This document shows, piece after piece, positions 14,711 to 23,113 of a DNA stretch of 23,113 bases. The position numbers and the translations under genes were made by a program. Source of the DNA: DAOTYH01 sp034435015. Its GTDB lineage: Bacteria; Chloroflexota; Anaerolineae; Aggregatilineales; UBA3940. The stretch covers positions 1 to 23,113 of the forward strand of contig DAOTYH010000058.1 in the NCBI GenBank assembly GCA_034435015.1, read 5' to 3'. Position 1 is the stretch's first letter, and every line of letters begins with the position of its first letter. The notes under the pieces are model-generated. The model was not told the DNA's origin, did no database searches, and saw nothing but the letters and a program-made list of their open reading frames with translations.

Positions 14711-16648
14711 TTATCGCTCAACCAACCCAATTGCTGACAGAGCGGGGGGCGTCCGGGGCGGCACACCTTCGATCCACAACTCATGCCATAAGGCAAAATT
14801 GAGCAGATACCATGTCAGGTAGTCGTTTCGCTCCATCATCATCTCAACTACTGTCGGGTCAAAGTAATCCGTGCGCCGCACAAAATCTGCCAGCTTGCGG
14901 CGCATCACACTGCCCAGCCGTGTTTCCATCCACTCGTTGATCGGCACGGCAAATCCCTGCTTGGGCCGGTCAATAATCTGTTCCGGGATCAGTCCCCTGA
15001 CAGCCTGTTTAAAGAGATACTTCGTTGTTTGCCCTCTCAGTTTGACCTGCTCCGGAATACTGATCGCCAACCCCACAAACACATAATCCAGATAGGGAAC
15101 TCGCGCCTCTACACTGGTGGCCATAGACATCTTGTCTACGCGCATCAAGAGCAGTTCAGGCAACCTTAAGCGCAGGTCGAGATAGGCCATCCAGGCAAGA
15201 TAGTCAGCTCCGCCAGAGCGCTGTTCGAACCGCTGACGGTAGGGTCGGATGACATCCCACGAGGAGAGGTCACCCAACCTCTTCCGCAATGAGGCGCTGA
15301 TCAGGCGGCTTTTGCGTGCCTCGCCGAAGGCCTCCGCCCCGCCCCAGAACAATTCCTCACCTGCGACAGCCCGCCGCACAAACTCATATCGGATTGTGTC
15401 TCGACTGAGAGGGGCTACTGCCAGTGCGGCCCGGCGCAGACCCGCCGGCAGGCGTGCGAAAGCCTGCCAAGCCCCATGATACAATCTCAATATATCGAGC
15501 CAGTGAGTATATCCGCAGAATAACTCATCCGCCCCCTCGCCCACCTGTATCACAATCGTACCCGAATCACGGGCTAATTTGGAAACATAGTAGATTGGCA
15601 CACATACCGGGTCAGCGATCGGTTCATCCTGATAGTAGACGAGCGCCGGCAAGAAGTTGACCAAATCCTCCTCGTCAATAACGACTTCATGGTGCTCAGC
15701 ACCGAAACGCTGGGCAACCAGCCGCGCATACTGGAACTCGTTATAACGCTCTTGGCCGGCATAGCCGACGCTGAAAGTCTGCACAGGGCGGTCCATCTGT
15801 TCAGCCATCAGCGCTACATTGGTACTGGAGTCAATCCCGCCGCTCAGAAAGACGCCAAAGGGGACATCGCTCACCATCCGCAACCGGATCGACTCTCGGA
15901 GTGTCTCACGTAATGCCTCGCAGTACTGTGCTTCTGTCCAATCAGGGTGGGTTTGGGCAGAGTCAAAGACATCCCAGTATTCGGAGATGTGCAGGCCGCC
16001 ATCCTGATCGAGGATGGCATAATGCCCTGGCGGCAACTTGTAGATGCCGGAGAAAAGCGTATGAGGAGCAGGGGTTGTCAGGAAGGAGAGGAAATGGTAC
16101 AGAGCCTCTTCATCTACAGCCCGCCTGACCGCTGGATGCTGAAGGATAACCTTGATCTCTGAGGCGAAAATGAAGTACCCGTCAGCGAAGGTGTAGTAAA
16201 GCGGCTTGACCCCTATTCGGTCGCGGGCCAAGAACAACTCTCGTTTGTCCTCATCCCAGACAGCAATGGCAAACATTCCCCGTAGCCGGTGCAGGGCCTC
16301 CGGCCCATGCTCCTGAAAGAGGTAGAGAATTGTTTCAGTGTCACTATGCCCGCGGAAAGCGTAACCCCGGTCCTGAAGCTCTTGCCGGTAGTCGGCGTGA
16401 TTGTAAACCTCACCGTTATAGGTGATCCACAGCTTACCCGAGGCATCAGGCATGGGCATATGACCAGCAGGGGAGAGGTCGAGAATGGCCAGCCGCCGGT
16501 TGGCAAGGACGGCACGCCTGTCAGGCGAGAGGTAAATACCGGCATCATCAGGCCCTCTGTGGGCAATGACATCAGCCATGCCCTCGATCAGCCCTTCGTC
16601 CACTGGCGGCGCATCGCCCAGCCCAATGATCCCGGCAATACCACACAT
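14711..16648 (-). CDS. asnB: Asparagine synthase (glutamine-hydrolysing)-like amidotransferase
   Basis: A 645-residue AsnB-type enzyme. The N-terminal class-II glutamine amidotransferase domain begins MCGIAG with catalytic Cys2 and has HRGPDD (30-35) and TYNGEVYN (77-83). The synthetase domain has the ATP-binding SGGIDSS (269-275), DEP (341-343) and GEGADELFCGY (370-380). Both halves look intact, so it should hydrolyse glutamine and pass ammonia to an adenylated carboxylate. AAGGAGG precedes the start. It sits between glycosyltransferase genes and a surface-propeller gene, in a cluster with a UDP-ManNAc dehydrogenase. Homologues in polysaccharide loci amidate uronic acids rather than make asparagine, so that is a strong alternative role. 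The asnB symbol reflects the family, not proven function. Confidence 0.9.
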   Translation of the reverse strand: MCGIAGIIGLGDAPPVDEGLIEGMADVIAHRGPDDAGIYLSPDRRAVLANRRLAILDLSPAGHMPMPDASGKLWITYNGEVYNHADYRQELQDRGYAFRGHSDTETILYLFQEHGPEALHRLRGMFAIAVWDEDKRELFLARDRIGVKPLYYTFADGYFIFASEIKVILQHPAVRRAVDEEALYHFLSFLTTPAPHTLFSGIYKLPPGHYAILDQDGGLHISEYWDVFDSAQTHPDWTEAQYCEALRETLRESIRLRMVSDVPFGVFLSGGIDSSTNVALMAEQMDRPVQTFSVGYAGQERYNEFQYARLVAQRFGAEHHEVVIDEEDLVNFLPALVYYQDEPIADPVCVPIYYVSKLARDSGTIVIQVGEGADELFCGYTHWLDILRLYHGAWQAFARLPAGLRRAALAVAPLSRDTIRYEFVRRAVAGEELFWGGAEAFGEARKSRLISASLRKRLGDLSSWDVIRPYRQRFEQRSGGADYLAWMAYLDLRLRLPELLLMRVDKMSMATSVEARVPYLDYVFVGLAISIPEQVKLRGQTTKYLFKQAVRGLIPEQIIDRPKQGFAVPINEWMETRLGSVMRRKLADFVRRTDYFDPTVVEMMMERNDYLTWYLLNFALWHELWIEGVPPRTPPALSAIGLVER

Positions 16649-16671
16649 ATTGCATCAGCCTCCTTGCCGAC

Positions 16672-17883
16672 TTAACGGCTGGTCTCGTCTACACATGTCC
16701 GATAGACCTCAATCCACTGATCAGTCAGTGTCTCCCAGTTGAAATGCTCCACCACATAACGCCGCCCTTGCTCTGCCTGCGCCCGCGCCTGCTCACGGTG
16801 CTCTAGAATGTCTATGATCTCACGAGCCAGTGCCGCCACATCCCCAAACGGCACAGCCCGTGCCACGCCAGACTGAACAAGCTGGGGGGTCAGGCCGCAA
16901 CGATCAGTCAGAATGCTGGGAGTAGCGTTGAGGAGCGATTCAAGCACCGTTGAGGGTTGATTGTCGTAACGTGAGGGAAGCACATACAGGTCGAATGCAC
17001 GGTAGGCCGCGGCCTTCCTTTCGTTGTCGCCAACGTAGCCAGTGAAACGCACAGCCTCACGAATACCCAGCCGATCTACCTGACTTTCCAGCTCCCGCCG
17101 TGCCCCATCGTCGGGGCCTACCAGCATCAGAACAGCATCAGGCTTATGGGCCAAAACCCGCGCAAAGGCCTCTACAAGAAACTCCGGCCCCTTGATACTG
17201 TTGAGCCGTCCAAGAAAGCCGATTACCGGCTGGTCATCACGCACACCATACTGGCGTTTGAAGGCTGAAGCATCTCCGCCATGATTGAATGCTGTAACAT
17301 CAATGCCTGCGGGGATGACAATAATCCGGCTGTCTGGCAGACCTAACGCCAGATATTGCTGGCGTTCCATCTCAGTCGACGCATGCAGACGCGAGGCCCC
17401 CTCCAGCAAACGACGGCCATACAGCAGGTCATAAATCCGCTTGACCCCTTCTCGACCCAGCTCCGGCGGAAGCCCTCCATATGGCATCAAGATATAAGGA
17501 CGGCCTGACTTTCGCAGAGCAGGCATGGCATATACGTTTTGCAGGGTACGGAATTCGTGCAATTGGATCACATCAAAGTACTGCATGGTCTGCGCCAACC
17601 GTCCCCCAAACCCGACGGGGATAAAGAGGCGGTTCCAGGCCAGCCTGTTGCTCAGATTGCGGAAGCGGCGTACCCGCACCCCGTCAATGACGTGTTCACC
17701 TGCTGTTGAGCGGCTGTGTGCATCGAGAGCGTCTGTTGTGTAAACCAGCACCTCGTGCCCGCGCTCAACCAGCCGCTTGCTCATTTCATAGACAACTAGG
17801 ACCGGTCCTCCATAAGCCCAAGCCGGCTTGAAGTAAGGCACAATATGCAAAATCCGCAAATGTTCCGTTGTTCTGATGTACAT
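16672..17883 (-). CDS. GT4-type glycosyltransferase
   Basis: A 403-residue GT-B glycosyltransferase. The N-terminal Rossmann half begins ILHIVPYFKPAWAYGGP (about 11-27), which is typical of the acceptor-side loop. The C-terminal donor-binding half has IGFLGRLNSIKGPEFLVEAF (221-240) and a PSRYDNQPSTVLESLLNATP segment. In the usual EX7E motif the first Glu is replaced by Asp (Asp307), and the second is Glu315. The start at 17883 is preferred over a GTG/ATG start 40 codons upstream because GGAG lies seven bases before it and the upstream extension would overlap the preceding gene by over 100 bases. It lies 16 bp after the second GT4 gene. It probably adds a sugar to a lipid-linked glycan at the cytoplasmic face; the sugar is unknown. 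Confidence 0.88.
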   Translation of the reverse strand: MYIRTTEHLRILHIVPYFKPAWAYGGPVLVVYEMSKRLVERGHEVLVYTTDALDAHSRSTAGEHVIDGVRVRRFRNLSNRLAWNRLFIPVGFGGRLAQTMQYFDVIQLHEFRTLQNVYAMPALRKSGRPYILMPYGGLPPELGREGVKRIYDLLYGRRLLEGASRLHASTEMERQQYLALGLPDSRIIVIPAGIDVTAFNHGGDASAFKRQYGVRDDQPVIGFLGRLNSIKGPEFLVEAFARVLAHKPDAVLMLVGPDDGARRELESQVDRLGIREAVRFTGYVGDNERKAAAYRAFDLYVLPSRYDNQPSTVLESLLNATPSILTDRCGLTPQLVQSGVARAVPFGDVAALAREIIDILEHREQARAQAEQGRRYVVEHFNWETLTDQWIEVYRTCVDETSR

Positions 17884-17899
17884 GGTTGGCTCCAGTTTG

Positions 17900-19096
17900 T
17901 CATGTGCCCATTTGCTTAACTGCCCTCGCCGCATGATGGAGCAGGAGCGCTTCAAACTCGTCGGTGATTGTATCCCAGTCACAATGAGCCTCAACAAAGG
18001 CACGGGCCTGATAACCTAGCTCCTGCAACTGATCCCGTAATGTCAGCGCTGTTGTGACCTGTTCCCCAGCAGGGGCATAGATGACACCATTTCCGTCACC
18101 TATATCGCGCCGGACACCCGGAAGCGGCGTAGCGATGACAGGTTTGCCTGCGGCCATATACTCGTATAGTTTGATCGGGACAATATGTTCTGTAGCAGGT
18201 ACAGCATGAAAGGGCAACAGGCACACATCAGCCGTGGCAAGAAGCATCGGGATACGATCATAAGGCACACGACCAGTCAGGATCAGCCGCTCGCCTAGAA
18301 CCTCATCACGCATGGCACACAGCGCCGGGTAGTCATCGCCGTCCCCAACGACCAGCAGTTTCACCTCTGCCGGCGCACGCCGGAGACTCTCGGCCACCTC
18401 TCGAACACCGGAGAAGGTATAGAGCCATCCCATAAAGAAGAACACCATGCCTTCCGGCTGAATCCCCAGCCTGACCCGCTCCGCTGTACCATCCAGTGCT
18501 GGCGAAAAGCGCCTTAAATCCACCCCCGTACGCAGGACACGGGATCGTTGCGGGCTGGCCCCCATACGGATTGCGTAGTCACGCAGATGCTCGTTGATCA
18601 GCACCACCTCATCAGCGGCGGCAAACAGCCACCGCTCAACTGTGCGGGCAACAGGCCGCAACAGGCTGGCCGGCACAATGGCATGCAACGCATCTATAAC
18701 GTGAAACACAAAGGGAATACGATGCCGCCTAGCTAGTTGCAGGGCAGGTAAACCGGTGCTCAGGGCATAAGAGACAATCACATCCGGGCGATCCTCGCGG
18801 ATCAGGCGGCTCAGCGTAACCCTGTGAGACACGACAGAAGAAGGTCGTGCCAATGGCCGCAGGCTGATCGTTGCAGGGGTGATCAGCCGGATACTGGCTC
18901 CCTCATAGATGCGGGCCGCATGGGGCTGTTCCCGAAAAGCCGCGATCAGAGGCTCCCGCGGCCAGTGGGGGCGCAGGATGGGGTAGTCCAGCACGGTGAC
19001 CTGATGTCCACGCAGAGAGAGCCGCTCAAATAGATGATGCTGTTGGTGAGGGCCGCGCCGCAACCAGTCCGTTTCCTGCACGACGATAATCTTCAT
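17900..19096 (-). CDS. GT4-type glycosyltransferase
   Basis: A 398-residue GT-B enzyme. An N-terminal half with GPHQQHHLFERLSLRGH (about 15-31) is followed by a donor-binding half containing FFMGWLYTFSGVREVAESL (220-238), VVGDGDDYPAL (249-259), LTGRVPYDRIPMLLATADVC (273-292) and PIKLYEYMAAGKPVIATPLP (307-326). The last segment holds the acidic Glu312 and Lys309 of the family's donor site. Its ATG overlaps the stop of the GT39-like gene by four bases (ATGA), so translation is coupled. It shares only the fold with the next glycosyltransferase and should add a different sugar. Specificity cannot be assigned from the sequence. Confidence 0.9.
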   Translation of the reverse strand: MKIIVVQETDWLRRGPHQQHHLFERLSLRGHQVTVLDYPILRPHWPREPLIAAFREQPHAARIYEGASIRLITPATISLRPLARPSSVVSHRVTLSRLIREDRPDVIVSYALSTGLPALQLARRHRIPFVFHVIDALHAIVPASLLRPVARTVERWLFAAADEVVLINEHLRDYAIRMGASPQRSRVLRTGVDLRRFSPALDGTAERVRLGIQPEGMVFFFMGWLYTFSGVREVAESLRRAPAEVKLLVVGDGDDYPALCAMRDEVLGERLILTGRVPYDRIPMLLATADVCLLPFHAVPATEHIVPIKLYEYMAAGKPVIATPLPGVRRDIGDGNGVIYAPAGEQVTTALTLRDQLQELGYQARAFVEAHCDWDTITDEFEALLLHHAARAVKQMGT

Positions 19097-20979
19097 GGTG
19101 TCATCTCTGGATGGGTCTGGCGGTAGGCTTCATACTCCTCTGGAGCAGGCACATCGGTACGCAGGATGCGCATAATATGCACCCCCTCAACCTCAAATAC
19201 CGGCTCAAATACGAGAGGGTCAAAAGCATGCTGATAGAACTCACTGTCCTGCCAGCCCAATTCACTCCCATAAACGCTGTAGATTGATGAGGAGTGGATG
19301 AGATAGTCGTATCCCTGCAAGTCGGTCAGCCTGAGCGGGTACATCACGCTGATTTCATACTCGCGCAGGTAGTAAGGCAACCGGCCATCCATAACGGCCA
19401 ACCGGCTCGTCGCCGGGTCAATGTGGGCGCGCACATACAAGACCTGACGATAGAGCCGCCCCTGTACCTCAAGCAGGCGCTCTGTCTCGGAGGCGAAGGG
19501 CCGTGTCAATGTGCGGTAGAGACCTCCAAGCCGATCATGTGCTCCCCACACCAACAATCCCAGCAAAAGCGCCGCTCCCCCGATCTGCCAGAGCAGGCGC
19601 GGCAGGCGAATCTTCTCAGCTACCCGTTCCACAATCCACAACATGGGTCGAGTTGACCAGACCGCCATGACAGGCAAGATCAATAACAGGAAACGCGCAT
19701 CAAAAGAGAAGCGCGTCCACCATGCCAGCCAGTACGGGATCGCCATCACAGACAGGATCAGATCAACGGGCATCTCTTCAGACCGGCTTTGGATCACCCG
19801 CCAGCCTTGCCGCACAGCAAGGTAGAGGCCGCTTCCCCATCCTAGCGCATAGACAGGGGCCAGCGCTGGGCCAAAGTCACCAGCCCATCCCAGTGAGGGG
19901 AATACCCCCCGCCAGTCTAAGCGGGCTGACAGCAGGTGATACAGCCCGGCAATGGGGATAACGTTCTGAGGCCCGCCAAGCAACCAATTGCGAAGGTACC
20001 ATGGCCCCGCAATTGCCAGCGAAGGCAGGAGCAGACCGGCCCAGCCGATCAATGCCTGCCGCCAGAGGCCGGCAAGCCCCAGCTTCCGCATGACCAGCAG
20101 ACGCAGAGCGGGTATAACCGCTAGGCTGGCCAGCCAAGTCAATGCCGACTGCTTGGTGAAGAGTGCAATCCCTGTCAGGACCCCACCCAGCAGGGCATCG
20201 CGTCCATCCCCTGAGTTCCACCATCGCAGGATGTAGATCAAAGCCAGTGTTAGGGGGAAAGCCGTTGGGATGTCGGTATATTCCAGCGTGCCATTTCGAA
20301 TAAACAGAGGCGTCAGAGCAAGGATAACAGCCGCCAGCAAACCCGTCCTCTGCCCTGCAAGTTGCCGGCCAAGCAGGTAAGCGGCCCCCAGTGTGGCAAG
20401 AGCCATCATCACTGGGAAGAGGCGGGCTAGATGCTCATTGGTGTTCCCTGCCGCAAACCATGTAGCCACAAAACTCAAGGGCACCAGCGGCGGATAACCG
20501 GATATGGTCTCCGGTAAACGTTGCATCTCATAGATTATCTGTGCCTGCAAACCATAGCGGGAGAGAGTATCATCACCGATGAAGGGATAGTACAACCCGT
20601 GCACCAGCATGATTGTCCCCACACCGATCAATGTCCACCTGAGTAAGCTCTCAAAGTCCAACCGCTTGAGGCTCTGCCACTGAGCCAGCCACCAGCCGCA
20701 CCAACGACGGGGTGTGATCCACTGCCGGTTCAGGGCTAGACCACCGCCCAACCCCGCCAGCACGATCCCCAGAGCTACAGGGCCGGTGATCCAGCGCCCC
20801 GGCAATAATCCCGCCCAGAACAGCACCAATGCCAGCAGGCCGCTACTCAGACTCAGCGCGGTTAACATGATCTGAAGCGGTACGTGCCTGTCCCTCTGAT
20901 ACTGTAACAGCCGATCAGTCAGCGGCCACGCAAACAGATAACCAGCCGGGATCAAAATGAGAGCCAAAGGTGAGAACAC
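19093..20979 (-). CDS. GT39/ArnT-like polytopic membrane glycosyltransferase
   Basis: A 628-residue membrane protein with roughly ten to twelve hydrophobic segments. In the first luminal loop, YYPFIGDDTLSRYGLQAQ (130-147) contains the paired Asp136/Asp137 expected of PMT/ArnT-like GT-C enzymes. NEHLARLFP (181-189) and a YTDIPTAFPL segment are also typical. A soluble C-terminal part (about 480-628) lies outside the membrane. GT-C enzymes transfer sugars from polyprenyl-phosphate donors on the outer side of the membrane. The start is a GTG at 20979; an in-frame stop lies 24 bases upstream, and a G-rich stretch about ten bases before could serve as Shine-Dalgarno. It sits between the WecC-like gene and a GT4 gene. 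Confidence 0.83.
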   Translation of the reverse strand: MFSPLALILIPAGYLFAWPLTDRLLQYQRDRHVPLQIMLTALSLSSGLLALVLFWAGLLPGRWITGPVALGIVLAGLGGGLALNRQWITPRRWCGWWLAQWQSLKRLDFESLLRWTLIGVGTIMLVHGLYYPFIGDDTLSRYGLQAQIIYEMQRLPETISGYPPLVPLSFVATWFAAGNTNEHLARLFPVMMALATLGAAYLLGRQLAGQRTGLLAAVILALTPLFIRNGTLEYTDIPTAFPLTLALIYILRWWNSGDGRDALLGGVLTGIALFTKQSALTWLASLAVIPALRLLVMRKLGLAGLWRQALIGWAGLLLPSLAIAGPWYLRNWLLGGPQNVIPIAGLYHLLSARLDWRGVFPSLGWAGDFGPALAPVYALGWGSGLYLAVRQGWRVIQSRSEEMPVDLILSVMAIPYWLAWWTRFSFDARFLLLILPVMAVWSTRPMLWIVERVAEKIRLPRLLWQIGGAALLLGLLVWGAHDRLGGLYRTLTRPFASETERLLEVQGRLYRQVLYVRAHIDPATSRLAVMDGRLPYYLREYEISVMYPLRLTDLQGYDYLIHSSSIYSVYGSELGWQDSEFYQHAFDPLVFEPVFEVEGVHIMRILRTDVPAPEEYEAYRQTHPEMTP

Positions 20980-21026
20980 CGCTTGAGGGCCCCCCTGTAT
21001 TTATGCCCTTTACTAATGCGACAGCT

Positions 21027-22241
21027 TCACTGATACCGCACGATGATGGGCGTCCGCATGACCTGCTCAACCGCGGCGCGGTTTTTCTCCAGATCAGCGA
21101 TGATCTCATTGTGGGGAACAAGGATCGCCAGCATATCAGCGCCCCTGCAAATCTCAACCAGCGACGAATATTCCATTCCCTCGATCAACGGATCATAGCA
21201 AGCCACATTGTATCCATCCTCGCGCAATAGTTCGACTATCTCAACAGCCGGGCTTTCACGCAGGTCATCCGTGTTAGGCTTGTAAGCCGCCCCCAAAGCA
21301 ATAATCCTAGGGGAGGCTACATCTCTCACAGCCCGACGAATCTTTGCCGCAACACGGTGAGGCATTCCGTCGTTAACTTTGCGCGCGGCGAAGATCATCT
21401 GCGAGTTATACGGGTCAACCTCCTTGATAAACCACGGATCAATGGCGATGCAATGCCCTCCGACACCAATACCCGGCGCAAGGATATTCACACGAGGATG
21501 CTTGTTTGCCAGCCGGATGGCCTCCCTGCCGTCCACCCCCAGCGTCTCCGCCACAGCGTTAAACTCGTTTGCCAGTGCAATGTTGACATCACGGAACGAA
21601 TTTTCCATCAGCTTGACCAGTTCGGCAGTTACATCATCGGTCTTATGTAGTGCTCCTTCAACAAAGCTGGCATAGACCTCAGCCGCCATATCACATGTGA
21701 CAGCATTGATCCCGCCGATAATGCGGTCATTATGCACGATCTCATGGTAGATATTGCCGGGCAACACACGCTCAGGACAGTGCGCCAAAAAGATCGTCTC
21801 ACCAACCTTCAGGCCGGTCGCCCTTTCAATGGCAGGGCCGACACGCTCCCGGCAGGTCAAGGGGGGCACGGTGGACTCGACAATGACCAGATTGCCCTTC
21901 CGCAAGTAGGGGAGAATGCTGTTAACAGCGGCATCTACATAGCTCATATCAGCGGCTTGCTTGCGCTTATCAAGCGGTGTAGGCACAGCAATAATGAATA
22001 CATCCCCCTCACAAGGCGTGCTCTGAGCACGGAGATTTGCCTTGACGCGCGGGTCATTCATCACTTCTTGAAGGTCTCTCTCGCGGAAATGCAAAGCTCC
22101 CTCGTTGATCGAGCGTACTATTTCCTCGTTAGTATCCACACCGATCACATTGTGCCCGGCCCTTGCCAGAAGCAATGCGGCGGGCAGGCCTACATAGCCT
22201 GTCCCGACAACAACAATGGTCTTCTTCTTATTCTCGATCAC
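21027..22241 (-). CDS. wecC: UDP-N-acetyl-D-mannosamine dehydrogenase-like nucleotide-sugar dehydrogenase
   Basis: A 404-residue UDP-sugar dehydrogenase that oxidises C6 of a nucleotide sugar twice with NAD+ to give a uronic acid. The NAD-binding site is VVGTGYVGLP (11-20), followed by Asp36 (in GVDTNEE) for the ribose. The strongly conserved VESTVPPLT (121-129), Lys210 and Asn214 (KLMENSFRDVN), and the catalytic Cys264 in GVGGHCIAIDPW are all present. The wording of the Cys motif favours the WecC branch (UDP-ManNAc to UDP-ManNAcA) over UDP-glucose dehydrogenase, though WbpA/WbpO-type enzymes cannot be excluded. The GTG start at 22241 follows GAGGG at about ten bases. Its product would feed the glycosyltransferases downstream in the cluster. 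Confidence 0.85.
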   Translation of the reverse strand: MIENKKKTIVVVGTGYVGLPAALLLARAGHNVIGVDTNEEIVRSINEGALHFRERDLQEVMNDPRVKANLRAQSTPCEGDVFIIAVPTPLDKRKQAADMSYVDAAVNSILPYLRKGNLVIVESTVPPLTCRERVGPAIERATGLKVGETIFLAHCPERVLPGNIYHEIVHNDRIIGGINAVTCDMAAEVYASFVEGALHKTDDVTAELVKLMENSFRDVNIALANEFNAVAETLGVDGREAIRLANKHPRVNILAPGIGVGGHCIAIDPWFIKEVDPYNSQMIFAARKVNDGMPHRVAAKIRRAVRDVASPRIIALGAAYKPNTDDLRESPAVEIVELLREDGYNVACYDPLIEGMEYSSLVEICRGADMLAILVPHNEIIADLEKNRAAVEQVMRTPIIVRYQ

Positions 22242-22309
22242 GACTGTTAGCCCTCTTTCTATCTCGAAGGTTTGAGGAAATCTTGAGTCAGGATGGTAAA
22301 GAAATGCCC

Positions 22310-23113
22310 TCAGCTTTCATTCTGAGGGAGAGAGGGGGGATATTGCCGATGCCGCTGAAGCAACTTCCCCAACGACCAGACGGCATAGATGCAGGCAATA
22401 ATAACATATGGATAGGCAGGCATTGAGAAGCGCACCATATCCAAACGGAACGGCCATGACATGGCCATCAATCCTAAGTAAGCCGCAGGCGGCCCAAAAA
22501 GAAGCGCAACCGCCCGCCACCCGCGTCTTCGCCACAGCGTCACAACGGCATACACGCTCACAAGAAGCACCAGCCCCAGCGGAGCTATCAACCAGCCCCG
22601 CCGCCCGATTGTGTAATTCCACAACTCGATCAACCGGGCAGGGCTGAACGGCAGGTTATGCAGGACATAATCCAGCGACTGTTCAACCCCCCCAAACTGT
22701 TCAAATATATTGCCGGGCCAGATGTAGCCTGTTGAGATCGGAAGGCCAAGCATGCTCTGGTTATAAACCGCTTGCGGCAGGTAGGCTGTCAACCCTGCTA
22801 CACAGGCCGCAACGAGCGCACGCCATCCATGAACCACCATGATATACACCAGCAGGATAGCTACCATAGGCGCGACATGCACCCGAAACACGACCCCCAC
22901 ACCACAAGCCGCCCCCACCCCAGCCATGCGCCAAAGAGAGGGCGGCTCAGCCTTATCCAGCGGCCTTGCCAACAGCAGGATGGCCAACAGAACCCAGAAG
23001 ATAGATGGGCCATCAGCCAGACCATTCAGCCATCCAACAACCGGCACATAGGAACTGCGCAGGATCACAGGGTCAAAATGCCAGAAGAAACCGTAGTAGG
23101 TCAGTAAAGGGAG
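22310..23113 (-). CDS. Membrane glycosyltransferase-like protein, 3' part only
   Basis: The reading frame is open from the right edge to the stop at 22310-22312, giving 267 visible codons; its 5' part lies beyond the window. The GTG at 23068 is internal, because 15 in-frame codons (LPLLTYYGFFWHFDP) precede it. Several hydrophobic segments are visible, at about 38-49, 60-105, 175-195 and 200-250 of the visible part. The C-terminal MVRFSMPAYPYVIIACIY resembles the RF-xP-P stretch near the end of GT39/ArnT-like polytopic enzymes. The diagnostic acidic loop would be in the missing part, so family placement is tentative. It lies 68 bp upstream of the WecC-like gene and is probably an earlier member of the same cluster. 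Confidence 0.62.
   Translation of the reverse strand, partial: LPLLTYYGFFWHFDPVILRSSYVPVVGWLNGLADGPSIFWVLLAILLLARPLDKAEPPSLWRMAGVGAACGVGVVFRVHVAPMVAILLVYIMVVHGWRALVAACVAGLTAYLPQAVYNQSMLGLPISTGYIWPGNIFEQFGGVEQSLDYVLHNLPFSPARLIELWNYTIGRRGWLIAPLGLVLLVSVYAVVTLWRRRGWRAVALLFGPPAAYLGLMAMSWPFRLDMVRFSMPAYPYVIIACIYAVWSLGKLLQRHRQYPPSLPQNES

Noticed and set aside
17884..18003. 40-residue N-terminal extension of the first GT4 enzyme
   Set aside because: It would overlap the preceding GT4 gene by more than 100 bases. The Met at 17883 has its own GGAG and begins the Rossmann fold.
23066..23068. GTG as start of the right-most membrane protein
   Set aside because: The frame stays open for 15 more codons to the window edge with a plausible membrane-protein sequence, so this codon is more likely internal and the gene is partial.
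1..23113. tRNA, rRNA, CRISPR arrays, insertion sequences, phage or defence genes
   Set aside because: Reading all spacers (each below 190 bp) gave no cloverleaf, repeat-spacer array, transposase, integrase or recognisable defence protein. The genes form ordinary signalling, lipid and polysaccharide units.

Overview
This 23.1 kb bacterial window is coding-dense and moderately GC-rich. It looks chromosomal, and I see no mobile element, tRNA, rRNA or CRISPR array. It best fits a member of the Chloroflexota (Anaerolineae-like). The clues are Thr/Ala/Pro-rich 'TATP'-type linkers on a membrane-anchored beta-propeller protein, a short soluble domain fused to four membrane helices of a kind I associate with that phylum, a large MalT/LuxR-type regulator, and abundant GT4/GT39-type glycosyltransferases. 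The assignment comes from protein style, not from a phylogenetic test.

Left part (1-2517). An SGNH/GDSL hydrolase gene on the minus strand is divergent from a plus-strand pair: a PlsC-like acyltransferase and a four-helix membrane protein. The 188 bp between the divergent genes carries tandem direct repeats that could be operator sites. A long stem-loop sits at the left edge.

Middle (2518-8596, plus strand). An 884-residue ATP-dependent LuxR-family regulator has its own perfect TATAAT box. It is followed 10 bp later by a uracil-DNA-glycosylase-superfamily protein. Next is a three-gene signalling unit: a small two-helix membrane protein with a Met/His cluster, an OmpR-family response regulator, and a sensor histidine kinase whose extracytoplasmic part holds eight methionines in 23 residues. 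A related sequence motif lies in front of both the small gene and the regulator gene, and an 18-bp palindrome lies just in front of the regulator gene. Together these suggest an autoregulated, possibly metal-sensing, system.

Right part (8616 to the right edge, minus strand). About 14.5 kb of co-directional, tightly packed genes are read right to left: a membrane glycosyltransferase cut by the window edge, a WecC-like UDP-ManNAc dehydrogenase, a GT39-like membrane protein, two GT4 glycosyltransferases, a glutamine-dependent asparagine synthetase-like amidotransferase, a membrane-anchored PD40 propeller protein, an 844-residue PQQ-type propeller protein with an unassigned C-terminal half, a GPH-family sugar transporter and an SMP-30/gluconolactonase protein. 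The upstream six genes look like a surface polysaccharide assembly cluster. A uronic-acid-forming dehydrogenase together with an AsnB-like amidotransferase suggests an amidated uronic acid in the glycan. The last genes look like sugar uptake and lactone hydrolysis. A small stem-loop lies where this cluster meets the convergent kinase gene.
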